Below, one piece after another: positions 49,530-61,400 of a stretch of DNA of 64,000 nucleotides. The position numbers and the translations under genes were made by a program. Each line of letters starts with the position of its first letter. Position 1 is the stretch's first letter. Source of the DNA: Panonychus citri (Eukaryota > Arthropoda > Arachnida > Trombidiformes > Tetranychidae); assembly GCF_014898815.1 (NCBI RefSeq), contig NW_026515512.1, positions 169,823 through 233,822 on the forward strand, read 5' to 3'. The notes under the pieces were generated by a model that worked only from the letters and a program-made list of their open reading frames with translations, had not been told where the DNA came from and made no database searches.

Positions 49530-50709
49530 TGTCAAAAGTATGGATAAAACATTAATTGGGAACAAATTGGGAAAAGAGTGAAAATAGATAGAATTTTATC
49601 TCATTTATCGAGAAATTGTCAAAAATGACAATATTCATGGAGAATTTCATTTCATAATAGAATCTGATAAGTTAGCTAGACGTTTAATTAATAGAAAGAT
49701 CATAATTGAATGATAAAACCAAAAATTAGGTAACCGTTAGAAAAGGTTATGAGAGTTGTGATTGTTAAATTTATTCTAACACGACGATTGACACACATTT
49801 AAAGAAAAGTTACTTAAATTACTTACCGTTATTTGAGAGGTGCATGAACAAACGGAATTTGTTGCTGGTGGTGTTGTGGTTGCTGTTGTGTTTGTTGTTG
49901 TTGTTGTTGCGTCTGGGCGGGAGGCTTAAAGTTGGGAGAAGCTGATGTTGAGCTTCCAGCGAAGGTGATATTGACATTGGGAAGTGCTTTTAATGAATTG
50001 CGCCAGGATATGTGTTCCTGAGTAAGCTGATCATCCTCATTGTGGATCGAGATAACATGGAGGGTGATGGATAGTTGACGGACTGAGAATCGGTGGACAC
50101 TGGAATTGATTGACTCATCCCTAAACAAGAAACATTATCCTCATATGGATGATTTCTGATTAAATCTTCTAATCCATTAGTGGATATGGTTATTGGATCA
50201 AAATCAAGACCATCATCCTCAATACTAGTTCCTGGTGAATTTGGAGGCATCGATTCATCACCTGGTGATTTACAACGATTCTCTTTTCCGGATCCTTCAT
50301 CTTCCTCTTGTTCTTCTTCCTCTAAAGAGGAAATATGAGGATGTGGTAATGAATTGCCCGAAGAACAGGTTGAAAAGCTGGTGCTACTATCACTACTAAT
50401 TCCAATTATTTCATCGAGTGAATTTTGGTTTCCACAGTCATCCCTACGATCGATGTTAAAGGTTCCACTATCTCCTTCATTGGAACAATTTGATTCATAA
50501 GATCCAATATCATCTCTAACATAATTACACATTTCATTAGATTCACCGTCAAAATCCACTGTCCCTTGTTTGTTGTGGTCCTGTGGTAATGTTGGATACC
50601 TTTGATTCAATGCACCATTTACGCTTTTCTACTTAAATATTGGTTAATTAACTTTTCATATTCCGTGTGTTTTGTTGCATTTCCTCTTTAGTAAAGAGAG
50701 CCTCAGGAT
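49157..50709 (-). pseudogene. CNOT4: CNOT4-like 3' half with four one-base frame breaks
   Basis: CNOT4 is the RING/RRM ubiquitin ligase of the CCR4-NOT complex. Exons seen: 50709-49827 and 49351-49157. Matching segments in order: DPEALFTKEEMQQ, KHTEYEKLINQYL, DDGLDFDPITISTNGLEDLI, SWRNSLKALPNVNITF, and a C-terminal KQPPPGFSNF, the PPPGF type bound by GYF domains. Gln/His runs lie between. The pieces are in different frames. Breaks at about 50670, 50629, 50065 and 49833 are each explained by one missing A on the coding strand. The last also removes a stop just before a perfect donor (ACG|GTAAGT) in phase with the next exon. The RING and RRM exons are not found upstream before PNO1. Truncated pseudogene or poorly polished sequence. 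Confidence 0.6.
49473..49527. repeat. (AG)n microsatellite in the CNOT4-like intron
   Basis: A 55-bp uninterrupted AG tract, the longest in the window, in the intron between the two CNOT4-like exons. Confidence 0.95.
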
Positions 50710-51633
50710 CTATAAGAGAAAATCAGTTGTTAGAGTTTATAATAAAAAGAAAAAAGAAAACATAATAAAAAAACAAAGGTAATTTTATTAGTCAGTTAAA
50801 TGTAATCAAATAAGTAATTGTTTATAAAATAGGTAATTTGGGACATTGTTTGTTTTACATCAGAACAGATTTTGAGTTTTTAAATTTGTTCGAAATTTTC
50901 TTTGATTTTAAGGATGACATATTTGTTATTATTTTATTTTTCTTTGATTATCGTTTGTTTGAAATGGCCATCTTCATCTAATTTTGTCCAGTAACTTCGA
51001 GTTAACTGATTGTGTCAATATGTGAATTATAATTTGTTTTCTTCTACAGAAAACTGATTTTGAGAAAAAAAATTTTTCCAAAGTGAGAAAAATTGAAATT
51101 GTTAATGGGAGTACCAGAAAATTTTAAGTAAGAGAGAGAGAGATTAAAAAAGAGTAAAATTGTTGAATTTCTTTAGCTATTTCTATGATTTAATTAGTTA
51201 GCTTAAATTGTTTCATTTTCCAAAGTTGAAGGATGAACTTGAAGAACAATCAAAATAAAAACGATTCTAGTTGATTCTCACTGAGAATGTAGAAAAATTT
51301 AAGGTGATTGTTCTAATTAGTGGTAAAATGAAAATTGGTGAACGATGAATGAAGAGAATATCGATTTGTGTGATTCTCGATGTGTGTGAGAAGTATTTAT
51401 GATGTCCTCAATTCTTGTTGAGATATTGGTAGGTGTTTAACGAAGATTATTTTTTGGAAGTGGAATTGAGGAAGAATAGTGTTATTCTTTTTTCTTCCAG
51501 ATTCGATCTTTTTCTTTCTTGTTGTAACAATTCTACTAATATTCTGTTGTTCCAATGTTTCTTGATTTTTGTTTCTTTTTCTTCATCTTGTTTTGATTCT
51601 CCAACATTTGCAGTTTCAATTTCTTGTTCACAG
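50710..51633. other. Region between two broken genes
   Basis: AT-rich. The missing 5' exons of the CNOT4-like gene should lie here if present, but no RING or RRM coding is visible on the minus strand. A short plus-strand piece near 51400 (MMSSILVEIL, donor TTG|GTAGGT) could be a first exon of the next gene. Confidence 0.35.
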
Positions 51634-52319
51634 GCTGGATTTCTTCCACTTTTACCATTGCTCAATGAAACAATTGGCCAAAAGGTGAACAACAAAACTA
51701 CAAAGATAGCCCATGGACAAGGAAAAAGTTATATCATCAGCTTCTATGGGTTAAAAAACAAGAAGAAAAGATTCTGGAGAAAATGATTCATATCTTTTTT
51801 CGAATATTCATGTTCTCTCTCGAATTCCCGAAAAAATAGCACTCGAATTTGAAGACAGACCGGGTTTTAACTGCCAAATTAAATGGTGGTAAAAGTGATG
51901 TAGAAATTGAAGAGGAGGAAGAGATAGATAGAAACTCAGAGAAAGAGATGAAAAAATAGAGATTGAAGAGAGAGACAATGAAGAGGAAGGAGATGAGAAT
52001 AGAAAGAGCAGAAAGATGAGAACATGTTGATAGAAATATTAACAATGAACATCATTCAAGTTTTAGTGATGATGTTGATGATAATTCTATCGTCGATGAT
52101 GAAAGTGATAATGATGGCGATCAATCTAGATTCAAACATCGTGGAAATAGTGAAAATTTTTCTAATAGTAAATCATCAAGAACTGATTCATCGTCAACTC
52201 CATCAAGTTCATCTAAAGTGGCCTCATCAAAAGACGGTTCAACTCGACGAGAGCATTTATTAAAACAACTTGAAGCTGTAGAAGCGATGATTGCCAAAAA
52301 GAAAGCGAAACTTCAGTAA
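51634..52319 (+). pseudogene. Unrecognised acidic protein, C-terminal part with several frame breaks
   Basis: Coding-like pieces run in order on the plus strand: AGFLPLLPLLNETIGQ; KGEQQNYKDSPWTRKKLYHQ then LLWVKKQEEKILEKM; SNIHVLSRIPEKIALEFEDR; NGGKSDVEIEEEEEIDR; an acidic stretch; then an Asp/Ser-rich tail and a final coiled coil, RREHLLKQLEAVEAMIAKKK, before TAA at 52317-52319. The pieces lie in different frames. Most switches need one base added to a short A or T run (about 51680, 51793, 51872 and 51955); one near 52015 does not fit that pattern. Family unknown. As with the CNOT4-like gene opposite, it is either decayed or badly sequenced. Confidence 0.4.
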
Positions 52320-53049
52320 AAAAATTCTCAAATTCGCCCGAACAATTAGGAATCAATCAAAGAGATCAACTAACAAAACATCGCCTCTTTTTAAACTAAA
52401 TCACGATCACGATTGTGTTACTCTCCATCTCTCTCTCTCTCTCTTTCTCTCTCTGTATCCCTTTAATCAACCTCAAAATGATCATTTTTGTTTTTTTCTA
52501 TCCACATTCAATCAAAAATGTTTTCCCTCTTCACAACTAAATCAACAACAATAAGTCTACTTGATAAACTGTAATTTCAATTGTAAACTTCATCCGATTG
52601 AAAAATCATCTTTTTCATTCAATGTCAAATTTATATCCTGATCTTTAATCATCTTTCTCTCCTTTTCTATTAATCATCTGTTTTCTCTCATCAAGGTGAA
52701 TCACTAAACCTTAATTGTTTTGCTTCACATTACCAATATTTTATGTCTTTTTGTGGTCAATCTTTTTTCCTTCTTTTTCTTGAAATGTTCAAGAAGTCAC
52801 TTTTTTCTGTCCTTTTTCTCATCTCTTAAATTGAATCATTTCTTTTTTGTTCACTCAGTTTTTTTTGTGCCTCTAACTTGGAATCGACATTAAAAACAAT
52901 TTAAAATTAACGTTAGATGAGTTTTTACATGTTACCGGTCCACACTTTCATTTTAATCATTCAATCAATGATGAATTGAATTTAAATGACAATTGGTTAA
53001 CTTAAGTTATTTTATGTATTGACAGAGAAATGGATTTTGTATTTACAGA
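52320..53049. other. Intergenic, 3' flanks of two convergent genes
   Basis: T-rich on the plus strand with a short CT tract near 52430. It holds the 3' UTRs of the plus-strand fragment and of PNO1. No gene seen. Confidence 0.55.
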
Positions 53050-53592
53050 TCAGAATGCTTGACGAGCAGAATATGCTCTCAAATTACGATAAACTCGAGC
53101 TGGTGCTCTACCAAGAATTAGATTACTAATTGCTGTCCTTGCGGTCCGAATGTTTTGATAAGATCCTAGAATGTGAATTTTATGATCAGCGACAACAATC
53201 CGTGTTTTGGTTACATTTTCAATAGTAAACTTTGTTCTTCCTCCTTTACCAGCAATACGTCCAATAGCTCTAGATAAATGGTCACCTTTTAAATTTTTAA
53301 CATCTTCAACTTGAAATGAGTCTAAATATAATTGATCCAAACGGAGTAAAGCAATAGCATCTTCTACATCAAATCCAAGAGCAAAAGCTTGAACAAAATC
53401 AGCAGCTTTTTGAATAGCATCTTTATCCTTGGTTTGTGAACAAGTACGCAATTGAACCAGTCTAGCTTTCATATTAAATCTAACTTGAATCAATAAAGTC
53501 TCAACCAAAGGTTTATAAATTTTCAACCAATTTTCCTTTAAAGGTGTTAACCTATGAGGAGGAATGGGAACATCTCGTTTCTCTGAATCCAT
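53050..53592 (-). CDS. PNO1: PNO1/Dim2, KH-domain ribosome assembly factor, 180 aa
   Basis: Partner of NOB1. It binds the 3' end of pre-18S rRNA on pre-40S particles and holds the cleavage site. Start taken at ATG 53592 (MDSEKRDVPIPPHRLTPLKE); upstream codons in frame are Cys/Leu-rich leader. Single exon. Residues 1-60 match the family start of the folded region (NWLKIYKPLVETLLIQVRFN). The first KH-like domain includes ALGFDVEDAIALLRLDQLY, and the second KH domain carries the GxxG-type loop GRIAGKGGRTKFTIENV. It ends RNLRAYSARQAF, as in the family. It is shorter than human (252 aa) because the variable N-terminal tail is nearly absent. Frame intact, divergent from RFC5. Confidence 0.92.
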   Translation of the reverse strand: MDSEKRDVPIPPHRLTPLKENWLKIYKPLVETLLIQVRFNMKARLVQLRTCSQTKDKDAIQKAADFVQAFALGFDVEDAIALLRLDQLYLDSFQVEDVKNLKGDHLSRAIGRIAGKGGRTKFTIENVTKTRIVVADHKIHILGSYQNIRTARTAISNLILGRAPARVYRNLRAYSARQAF

Positions 53593-54293
53593 TTTCCAAA
53601 ACAACAAATCGATCAATTTCAATCTCCAATAACCAAAAAGGAAAGTCCGAACCAGCGAACACAAAACAAAACAACACAAAAAAAAAGATTAACAATAAAA
53701 ACCAATCTGATTAAACTAAATTAAAAAAAACAAATGACAATTAACCCAATCGATTTAAAAACCAACAGAGAAAAAAAAACACGCCAACAATCAGGGGACC
53801 GTCGACTAAGTACAATCATTTTCGATCACATGTTAAGTTTGTAGAAGAAAAAAATTCTATTCTTTTAAAGAATTTTTTTAATTGATTTTCTTTGATTCTC
53901 TTCAGTTTATTTCAACGCATCAGGAATAGAAATTTGATTAATTGACTAGTTTAAAATTGAATTTATTTTAGAATTTAGAAGAGTCTATTTGATTGTTGGC
54001 GAATTTCAATTCGATTTGAAAGTAACAAAGAGGAAAATTTGTCTTCTTTTTGGCGCCAACCGCAGCTGATTCAACATTTAGTGTTCATCAAGTTCACAAT
54101 TAATCAATTGTTTCTTTCCATTGTTGAAGTTAATTTGAAATTTTCTGAGTGATTTATTGTTATCGTTTGGTTGATTGATTGCTGGTGCAAACTTCGTTAT
54201 TGTCTTTGGGTTTACATTCTTGTATTTTTGTTTTCCATTGTTTTTCTCTTTGGGTTTTGTGTTTCTTTTATTGAAGAGAAAAGCAAAAAGAAA
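53593..54293. promoter_or_regulatory. Divergent PNO1-RFC5 promoter region
   Basis: A 700-bp gap between two housekeeping genes transcribed apart, so both core promoters are here. It is AT-rich with A runs on the PNO1 side and no clear TATA box. An in-frame leader before the RFC5 ATG has no earlier ATG. Confidence 0.5.
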
Positions 54294-55265
54294 ATGACTG
54301 TTGAAGAGAATTTACCTTGGGTTGAAAAATATCGACCAAATACTTTGGATGAATTAATTTCTCATGTTGACATTGTTTCCACCATCAATAAGTTTATTAA
54401 AGAAAAAAGGATTCCTCATTTACTTTTCTATGGACCTCCAGGTACTGGAAAAACAACCACCATCTTGGCGATTGCTAAGCAGCTTTATAATCAAAAGGAG
54501 TTTTCATCAATGGTCTTGGAACTTAATGCCTCTGATGATCGAGGAATCGGGATAATTAGAGGCCCAGTGTTGAGCTTTGCAAGTACGAAAGCCATTTTCA
54601 AGACTGGATTTAAATTGGTTATTCTTGATGAAGCCGATGCCATGACTCAAGATGCTCAAGATGCTCTAAGACGAATCATGGAAAAGTATACTGAGAATAC
54701 ACGATTCTGTTTAATATGTAACTATTTGTCTAAAATCAAGCCAGCCATTCAATCTCGATGTACTCGATTCAGATTTGGTCCACTTAACTCGGATCAAATT
54801 GTCCCCAGATTTGATTACATTGTCTCCAAGGAAAAGGTTAACATTACTGAAGATGGTCGGAAAGCTATTCTTGAATTATCTGGTGGTGATATGAGAAAAG
54901 TTTTAAATCTATTACAAAGTACACATCTTGGATTTGATGTTGTCGACGAGCTAAATGTTTACCTTTGTTGTGGTCAACCTCTGAAAGCAGACATAGAATC
55001 TGTTTTAGAATGTTTGATTACCATGTCTTTTAAAGATTCTCAACGTCGATTGATTACCATTCAAAAGGAAAAAGGAATCGCTCTTCAAGATATTCTCAGT
55101 CAAATACATTTAGCTGTTCATAAAATTGATCTACCATTGATCACTAAAATTGAAATTCTTCGTAAAATGGCAAACATTGAATATTACATTTCTTCAGGAG
55201 CCAATGAGACATTACAATTATCAGCATTAGTTGCAGCATTTCAACCAGCTCGATCCAAAAATTAA
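54294..55265 (+). CDS. RFC5: Replication factor C subunit 5 (36-kDa clamp-loader subunit)
   Basis: AAA+ subunit of the complex that loads PCNA at primer ends. It is 323 aa, single exon, with start ATG 54294 giving MTVEENLPWVEKYRPNTLDE. Walker A is GPPGTGKT at 47-54; LELNASDDRG follows. Walker B is LVILDEADAM, the sensor region is RFCLICNYLSKI, and the arginine-finger SRC motif is in AIQSRCTRFRFGPL. The collar region is complete to the C-terminus. NYLSKIKPAIQSRC and the late KADIESVL fit RFC5 better than RFC2 or RFC4. Lack of introns is unusual beside multi-exon neighbours and could mean a retrocopy, but the frame is intact. A polyadenylation signal (AATAAA) follows at 55270. Confidence 0.93.
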   Translation: MTVEENLPWVEKYRPNTLDELISHVDIVSTINKFIKEKRIPHLLFYGPPGTGKTTTILAIAKQLYNQKEFSSMVLELNASDDRGIGIIRGPVLSFASTKAIFKTGFKLVILDEADAMTQDAQDALRRIMEKYTENTRFCLICNYLSKIKPAIQSRCTRFRFGPLNSDQIVPRFDYIVSKEKVNITEDGRKAILELSGGDMRKVLNLLQSTHLGFDVVDELNVYLCCGQPLKADIESVLECLITMSFKDSQRRLITIQKEKGIALQDILSQIHLAVHKIDLPLITKIEILRKMANIEYYISSGANETLQLSALVAAFQPARSKN

Positions 55266-56639
55266 TCTAAATAAAATTCACATTCAAAAACATCCAACAT
55301 CCAATGAAGATGAACCGATAGAATGTGAAAATCATCTCTTCCAGATCACCATAAAGATGAAACTTTTATTGTATAAATCCTAAAATGGTGTAACACCAAA
55401 TTAATTGGTAAAAATTTCACATTCGAAAGAAAATAAATCCGTTACCAAGAACAAAATTAACAAACAATAATTAACCTTTACCCCAAACTATCAGGAAAAA
55501 AAGAGCAAAGAAAAAAAAATTTAACTCAGAGTAAAACAGAATTAAATCATCAAATAAAATCGATATTACCACAAGTAAACTAACAAGAAGAAAAAAGATT
55601 TAACGCAATTAAACAACCAAATTCCAATTTTGAGATTAATCCAACAATCAAGTTTAATCTGATTCAATATGATTAAACCAAAGATTAATTTCAGATTAAT
55701 TGCTAATCAGTTTCGTTGGCGATTCAATTTACAAGATTCACCGAAAAAGTAACAATTTCCAGTGAATTTAATCCAAAAACCGAGACAACGATAAACCAAC
55801 GATAGAAAAAGTTTTCAACAATTAAACTAAACATTTTCAATTGAATAAAATGGAATCAGAACAATTAAATTAGTGGATAGTTAGTCTGATGGTGAAGTGA
55901 AACAATTTAAATGAAAATGAAAAAGAAAAAAAAAGAAAACAAAAAATAAAAGAATTCAAGTTACGCCATCTGACGAGTTTTTCCTCAGTCGAAATCGAAC
56001 AATCCGCTAGATGGAGACACTGAATTCTACGGCCATTTTTCTCCTTCAGAGAAAAATAAATAACAAAGTAGCGATTATTAGATTTTCCAATAATCGATTG
56101 TGACGCATATTTTTCTGTAAATCGATGATGAGCGATATTTTGCCGAAAGAGAAAAAAGACAGAGGAAAAGAGAGAGGAAAAGGATGAGAAAGAGAAAAGA
56201 GGGAAACATTTTGATGGAAGGGGAACTTTTAATAGAAAAAGAGAGAGAAAAAGAGAGAGTCGAAAAAATCGATTTTTGTTTCCCATCGACATCGAAGTTT
56301 TTTCGATCATCAAAATCATCGATGATCGAAAGCATCACTATAATCAAAGTGAATTTTTTTCTTGTTGGTGTTTTTTCTGTCTTTTTATCTCTTTACTTTC
56401 TTTTTCTCTACCTCTCTCTCTCTTTTCTGTCTTTACCTTCACCTTAATTTTCATCTTTACTTAATTATTTAGAGTAAGACTATCATCAAATTGAATAAAA
56501 TCTGATTGTTTACAACCTGTTACCAGCATCTTAACATTCTCATATTTTTGTTGACTTTCTTTTCTTTTTGTCTCTATATCACCATCATCATCTTTTGATT
56601 ATTATTTCATCTTTATTTAGATATAATAATACCACTATT
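55266..56639. other. RFC5 3' flank and B56 upstream region
   Basis: Contains AATAAA at 55270-55275 and about 1.3 kb of AT-rich DNA with Lys/Arg-type GA runs and CT runs near 56160-56430. It ends in an acceptor-like TTTATTTAG 19 bp before the B56 ATG, so a 5' leader exon of that gene may lie here. The open frames in the CT/GA runs are low complexity. Confidence 0.5.
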
Positions 56640-56978
56640 ATGTCCACTGCAAGTGGCTCCAGTCAAGATGGTATTACCGGTGTAACTGAAGCGAAAATGT
56701 ATCATCATCATTAGCAGTTCCTGGTACAAGTGTAGACTCAACAAGCTCAAGTCCGCGAGGTTCAGGACCGAGTGTTGGTGCATCTTCTGTTTCAGAACAT
56801 CGTCATCTTTCAACCGTTGGATCAACCCTTGAACAGCCCACAGCCACTCCATTTAAAGATAAAATTGACCCCTTCATGAAAGAATCTTCAAAACGCAAGC
56901 AGAAAAAATCTCAAGGCTCGTCAAGGTACAGGTTAACAAGTGATGTCGAATTACAACAATTACCGTCAATGGAAGGTA

Positions 56979-57017
<39 letters not shown>

Positions 57018-58362
57018 TTTTTGCTCTTTCACTCCTTTTTGGTTTCTTCTCTTTCTCATATTGTCTCTCCTTCTTTCATAGATGTACCACCATCCGAGGT
57101 TGAATCACTTTTCATCAAAAAGTTGAGACAGTGTTGCGTTATTTTCGACTTTATGGATCCAGTGGCAGATCTTAAAGGAAAAGAGGTTAAACGAGCCACG
57201 CTCAATGAACTTGTTGATTGTTTAACTAGAGGTCGTTTTGTAATCACAGAAGCGGTTTACCCCGAAATTATTAGAATGATAGGATGTAATTTATTCCGGA
57301 CATTACCGCCAAGTGAAAATCCCGATTTTGATCCTGAAGAAGATGATCCAACGTTAGAAGCATCCTGGCCACATCTTCAATTGGTTTATGAATTCTTTTT
57401 GAGATTTTTAGAGTCTCACGATTTCCAGCCAAGTATTGGCAAGAAAGTTATCGATCAAAAATTTGTGTTACAACTCTTAGAGTTGTTTGACAGTGAAGAT
57501 CCAAGGGAAAGAGACTTTTTGAAAACAGTTTTACACCGGATATACGGGAAATTTTTGGGCCTTCGAGCCTTCATTAGGAAACAAATTAATAACATTTTCT
57601 TGCGGTTCATTTATGAGACCGAACACTTTAATGGAATAGGAGAATTACTTGAAATATTAGGAAGGTAAGCATCTTGTTCAACTTTAACCACCAAACCCTG
57701 ATTGAAATCAAGGCTAGACCATTGATTTAAAAGTGAGATGTGATAATACAGTTTAAAAGAGAGAAAATGATGAGCCATTTAAAATTTAAATGCTCCATTT
57801 CTCTGATCATCACATTGTTTTGATTTTCTTCACACAATCAACTCTCATTCCTTGAGCATTGGTCAACCCTTGAGCTCTTGTCACTGTTATCATATCATTA
57901 ACTATTTAACATCTTATCCAATTCAAGAACGTTTTTATATTTGATTCACATATGATTTCCAATATTTATACTCTCCTTTTCATTCTTTCACTCATTTCTG
58001 TTTTCTTTTCTTTTTCCCTTTACAGTATAATTAATGGGTTTGCTCTCCCGTTGAAATTAGAACATAAACAATTTTTGGTCAAAGTCTTGATACCATTACA
58101 CAAGCCCAAATGTTTGGGTTTATATCATCCTCAAGTGAGTCTCAATCACCTATTGTGTCTCATTCATTTTTCTCTTTTCATATTTTTTAATGTCTTACCT
58201 TTACTTACTCTTTCTCGTCTTTTTATTATTTTCTATGGCTATATCCTTATCTTTCCCGGAGAAAAAAATCTTATTTTTATGTAACCATAATCATTAGATT
58301 TATGGCGATTATGGTCTTGATTGAACATAACCGGATTGCTTCTCATTTACTTCTTAATCTTG

Positions 58363-58413
<51 letters not shown>

Positions 58414-61400
58414 CTTTTCTTCTTTCTTCCCATTTCATCTTCTTTTCCATATCTTCCTTGAAATGAAATGTCATTAGAAATGGTAGTTGTATTTTCATTC
58501 ACTTTGTCCATCCCGAGATTGTTTCCATCTTAAGAATCTCATATATTCACCTTGTTACTTTCTATGTTAATGAATAGAAAATCAAGTCATTGATTAGTTT
58601 ATGAGCGAAGGATGAATGTGTGTGTGTGTGTTTGTATGAGTGTGAAAAACACAAAGAAAGGAGAGAGAGAGAGAGAGACAAAGGTGGTAAAGAGAAGGAG
58701 AGAGGAAGGAAGGAAGGAAGATTGAAAGATAATGAGAATTATCAGAAATGGGAGTTAGTAAGAGGTGAGAGAAAATGAGGCCAATTACCTAGATGAAGCC
58801 ATAGAATCAAACCCAAACAAGATCAAACCGTTTCTCTTATCCCGTTTATTTCTGCTTCTATTTCACTTTTATTTATTTCTAAATGATCATTTTCTGTTTT
58901 TAATCTCCAATGCTTTTCGCTTGTTTATCATCATCATCATCACTCGTTTTGCCTAATTTACGTAGTATTGCTTGTGATTTTCATCTTATCACTTCTCACT
59001 CTTTCCTTGTCTATCATCTTACTTTGCATCCTCTCACACATAAACAGTCTGTATATGATGTATGTCGTCATCATTAACCATCATCTTGATTCATCATTAT
59101 TATTATTTTTCTCCCTTTTTATGATCATTTCTTCATTTCGGTTTTCATCTCTCTCTCTCTCTCTCTCTCTTTCCCTGTTTCTCCTTCTCCCTCTTTATTT
59201 TCCTTCAATCTTTTGTCTCTTTTTCCATCATTTTAAGCGCTTCATTAATGTACCTCCAGAAAAAGAGAGTAAATGAGAGAGAAAGTTTTGATCTTGTTTT
59301 TCGCCACCAACTAAAAGGATAAAACACTGTTTGGGCTTATATGTGTGTCTATAGATGAATTGTCGGTTCTTAAAAACGTAATCGATAAGTTGGTTGGCTG
59401 GTTAGGTTACCAACCTAACCTAACCAACCTGATCATGATTATTATTATCAGCATCTCTCATGAAAAAAGAAAGAAAGATAGAAAGAAAAAAAGAGACTGA
59501 TAGAGAGATGGAAATGTTATTAACAACTTCTGCGCCAACTCCTATTCCAATTTCTCTTACTCATCCTCACTAGAGGTTGTCATGAATATTATGATGTGAC
59601 ACAGAGCAATACAAAAAAAAATAAATTCTCAACAACACTAGAAACAAAATAAAAGAAAAACTAGAAAAAGAAAAAGAAACAGAAACAGAAAACATCAACC
59701 CAAATGGAATCTTTTTTCTTCTTTTATCGTTCCAATGTTTTGGAATCAGATGAGATACACAGCGAAGCCAAAATCTTCAATTCTTTCGTTCCTGATAGAT
59801 CAATTTCGCTGAAAATTTCCCAATTTCTAACATCTACTCTTTCCTCCTTTCTCTCTCTCTCTCTCTTTCTCCTTGCTAACTATTGGTTTTGATTTATCTT
59901 CTATTATACTTTTCTATTTTGTATCAGTTGGGTTGTGATTATGGGTCAAAATGCTTCACTTGAAAACATCTTTGCCCATTAGTATTAATTTATGGGTGTA
60001 TATTGATTCCTTGCAATTTTGATTGGTATAAGTGTGTATGTGTTTTTGTTGATATTTTGTTTTTCTCCATCAAATACAATCTAGTTTATGATTTACTATG
60101 GAAAATATTATCAATATTAATCATATCAATGTCATTCAGTTTTTACCATTTTACTTACCTTATTAACTAATTACTGTTACGATCAGATCAATCCTACTCC
60201 TCATCCCGGGAACTATTTTAATCATAAACATTATATTTTTGCTATTTTAACCTTGATATTGATAATCGCTATCTCTCCTTTTTTTTCATTATTATCATTC
60301 ACTTAATATGCTTATTTTTATTCCATTTAGTGTAGTTATTTTCTTCTACTCATTTTTCTCCCATACTACTATTTACTTTTTTTCCTTCCAATTAAGATTG
60401 TCATTTTTTCATTCATATTATATAACAACACTCTTTGACCTTCTGTCATGAATCATTTCGTATAATCTACACAGAGAGAGACTTCATCTCTCTCTCGTCA
60501 TTTACCCAGAGTCAGTGACCTTGTAAAATTGACTTAACAAGCTCGAAAAAAAACAAAGAACCTAATTCAGTGATGAATTGATGGTGAAATATTTCAACAG
60601 TAATTTAATCATTATCTACTGCGAAAGAAAGTTACTGTTTCATGATTGATATCCTGAATTACTGAAAATGTGAATGATTTTTTGATGAAACTTCATTAAA
60701 TAGTCTTATTAATCATGATAATCAACTTTTTTTTACACTCAAAAGCAACTTGAATAAAACTACGTCAATAAATGGTGAAAGTTTTGACAGGATTAGATTT
60801 TCTCTCATTGTTAAAATTGTTGCTCTTTAATTGTATTTATTTTATAAATTGAAATTTTTTTAAGGTTTACACGATGATTTTTATTGTTAATTGTTCAATA
60901 TTAAAATTAACAATTACCCCCAAACATTATCACGGAACTAATTTATATTCATTTCTTATTCATTATTATTTTTCTTAGCTTGCTTATTGTGTTGTACAAT
61001 TCCTAGAAAAAGACGCAACTTTAACCGAATCCGTGATCATGGGCTTATTGAAATATTGGCCTAAAACTTGCAGCCAAAAAGAAGTTATGTTCCTCGGCGA
61101 AATTGAGGAAATTCTTGATGTAATTGAACCTACTCAGTTCGATAAAATTCAAGAATCATTATTTAAGCAGATTGCCAAATGTGTATCGAGTCCACATTTT
61201 CAGGTAAGCAAAAAGAGAGATAACCCAAAGAGATGACGGAATTGAAACATCATGTGAAAATGTTTGTTTCATGATAACATTTATCTTTTTATTTGTCTTG
61301 GTGTCAAATATTCTGCGTATAAACAAGCAATAATCAAGATTGAGCTACAAGATAAACTATCATGAAAAGAGAGAGAGAGAGAGTGAGTGAGAAATAGTAG

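Noticed and set aside
49466..49530. Regularly spaced repeats as a possible CRISPR array
   Set aside because: It is a plain dinucleotide tract with no spacers, and the genome is eukaryotic.
51447..51695. Minus-strand frame as missing CNOT4 exons
   Set aside because: Lys/Glu-rich without the RING cysteines or RRM motifs, and it overlaps the coding-like plus-strand pieces.
55870..56464. Several Ser/Phe/Lys-rich open frames on both strands before B56
   Set aside because: They come from CT/GA-rich low-complexity DNA; no start context, motif or splice support.
57952..59892. Open frames in B56 intron 3
   Set aside because: Only the first part (58026-58134) is a real exon. The rest are Leu/Phe/Ser-rich translations of pyrimidine-rich intron.
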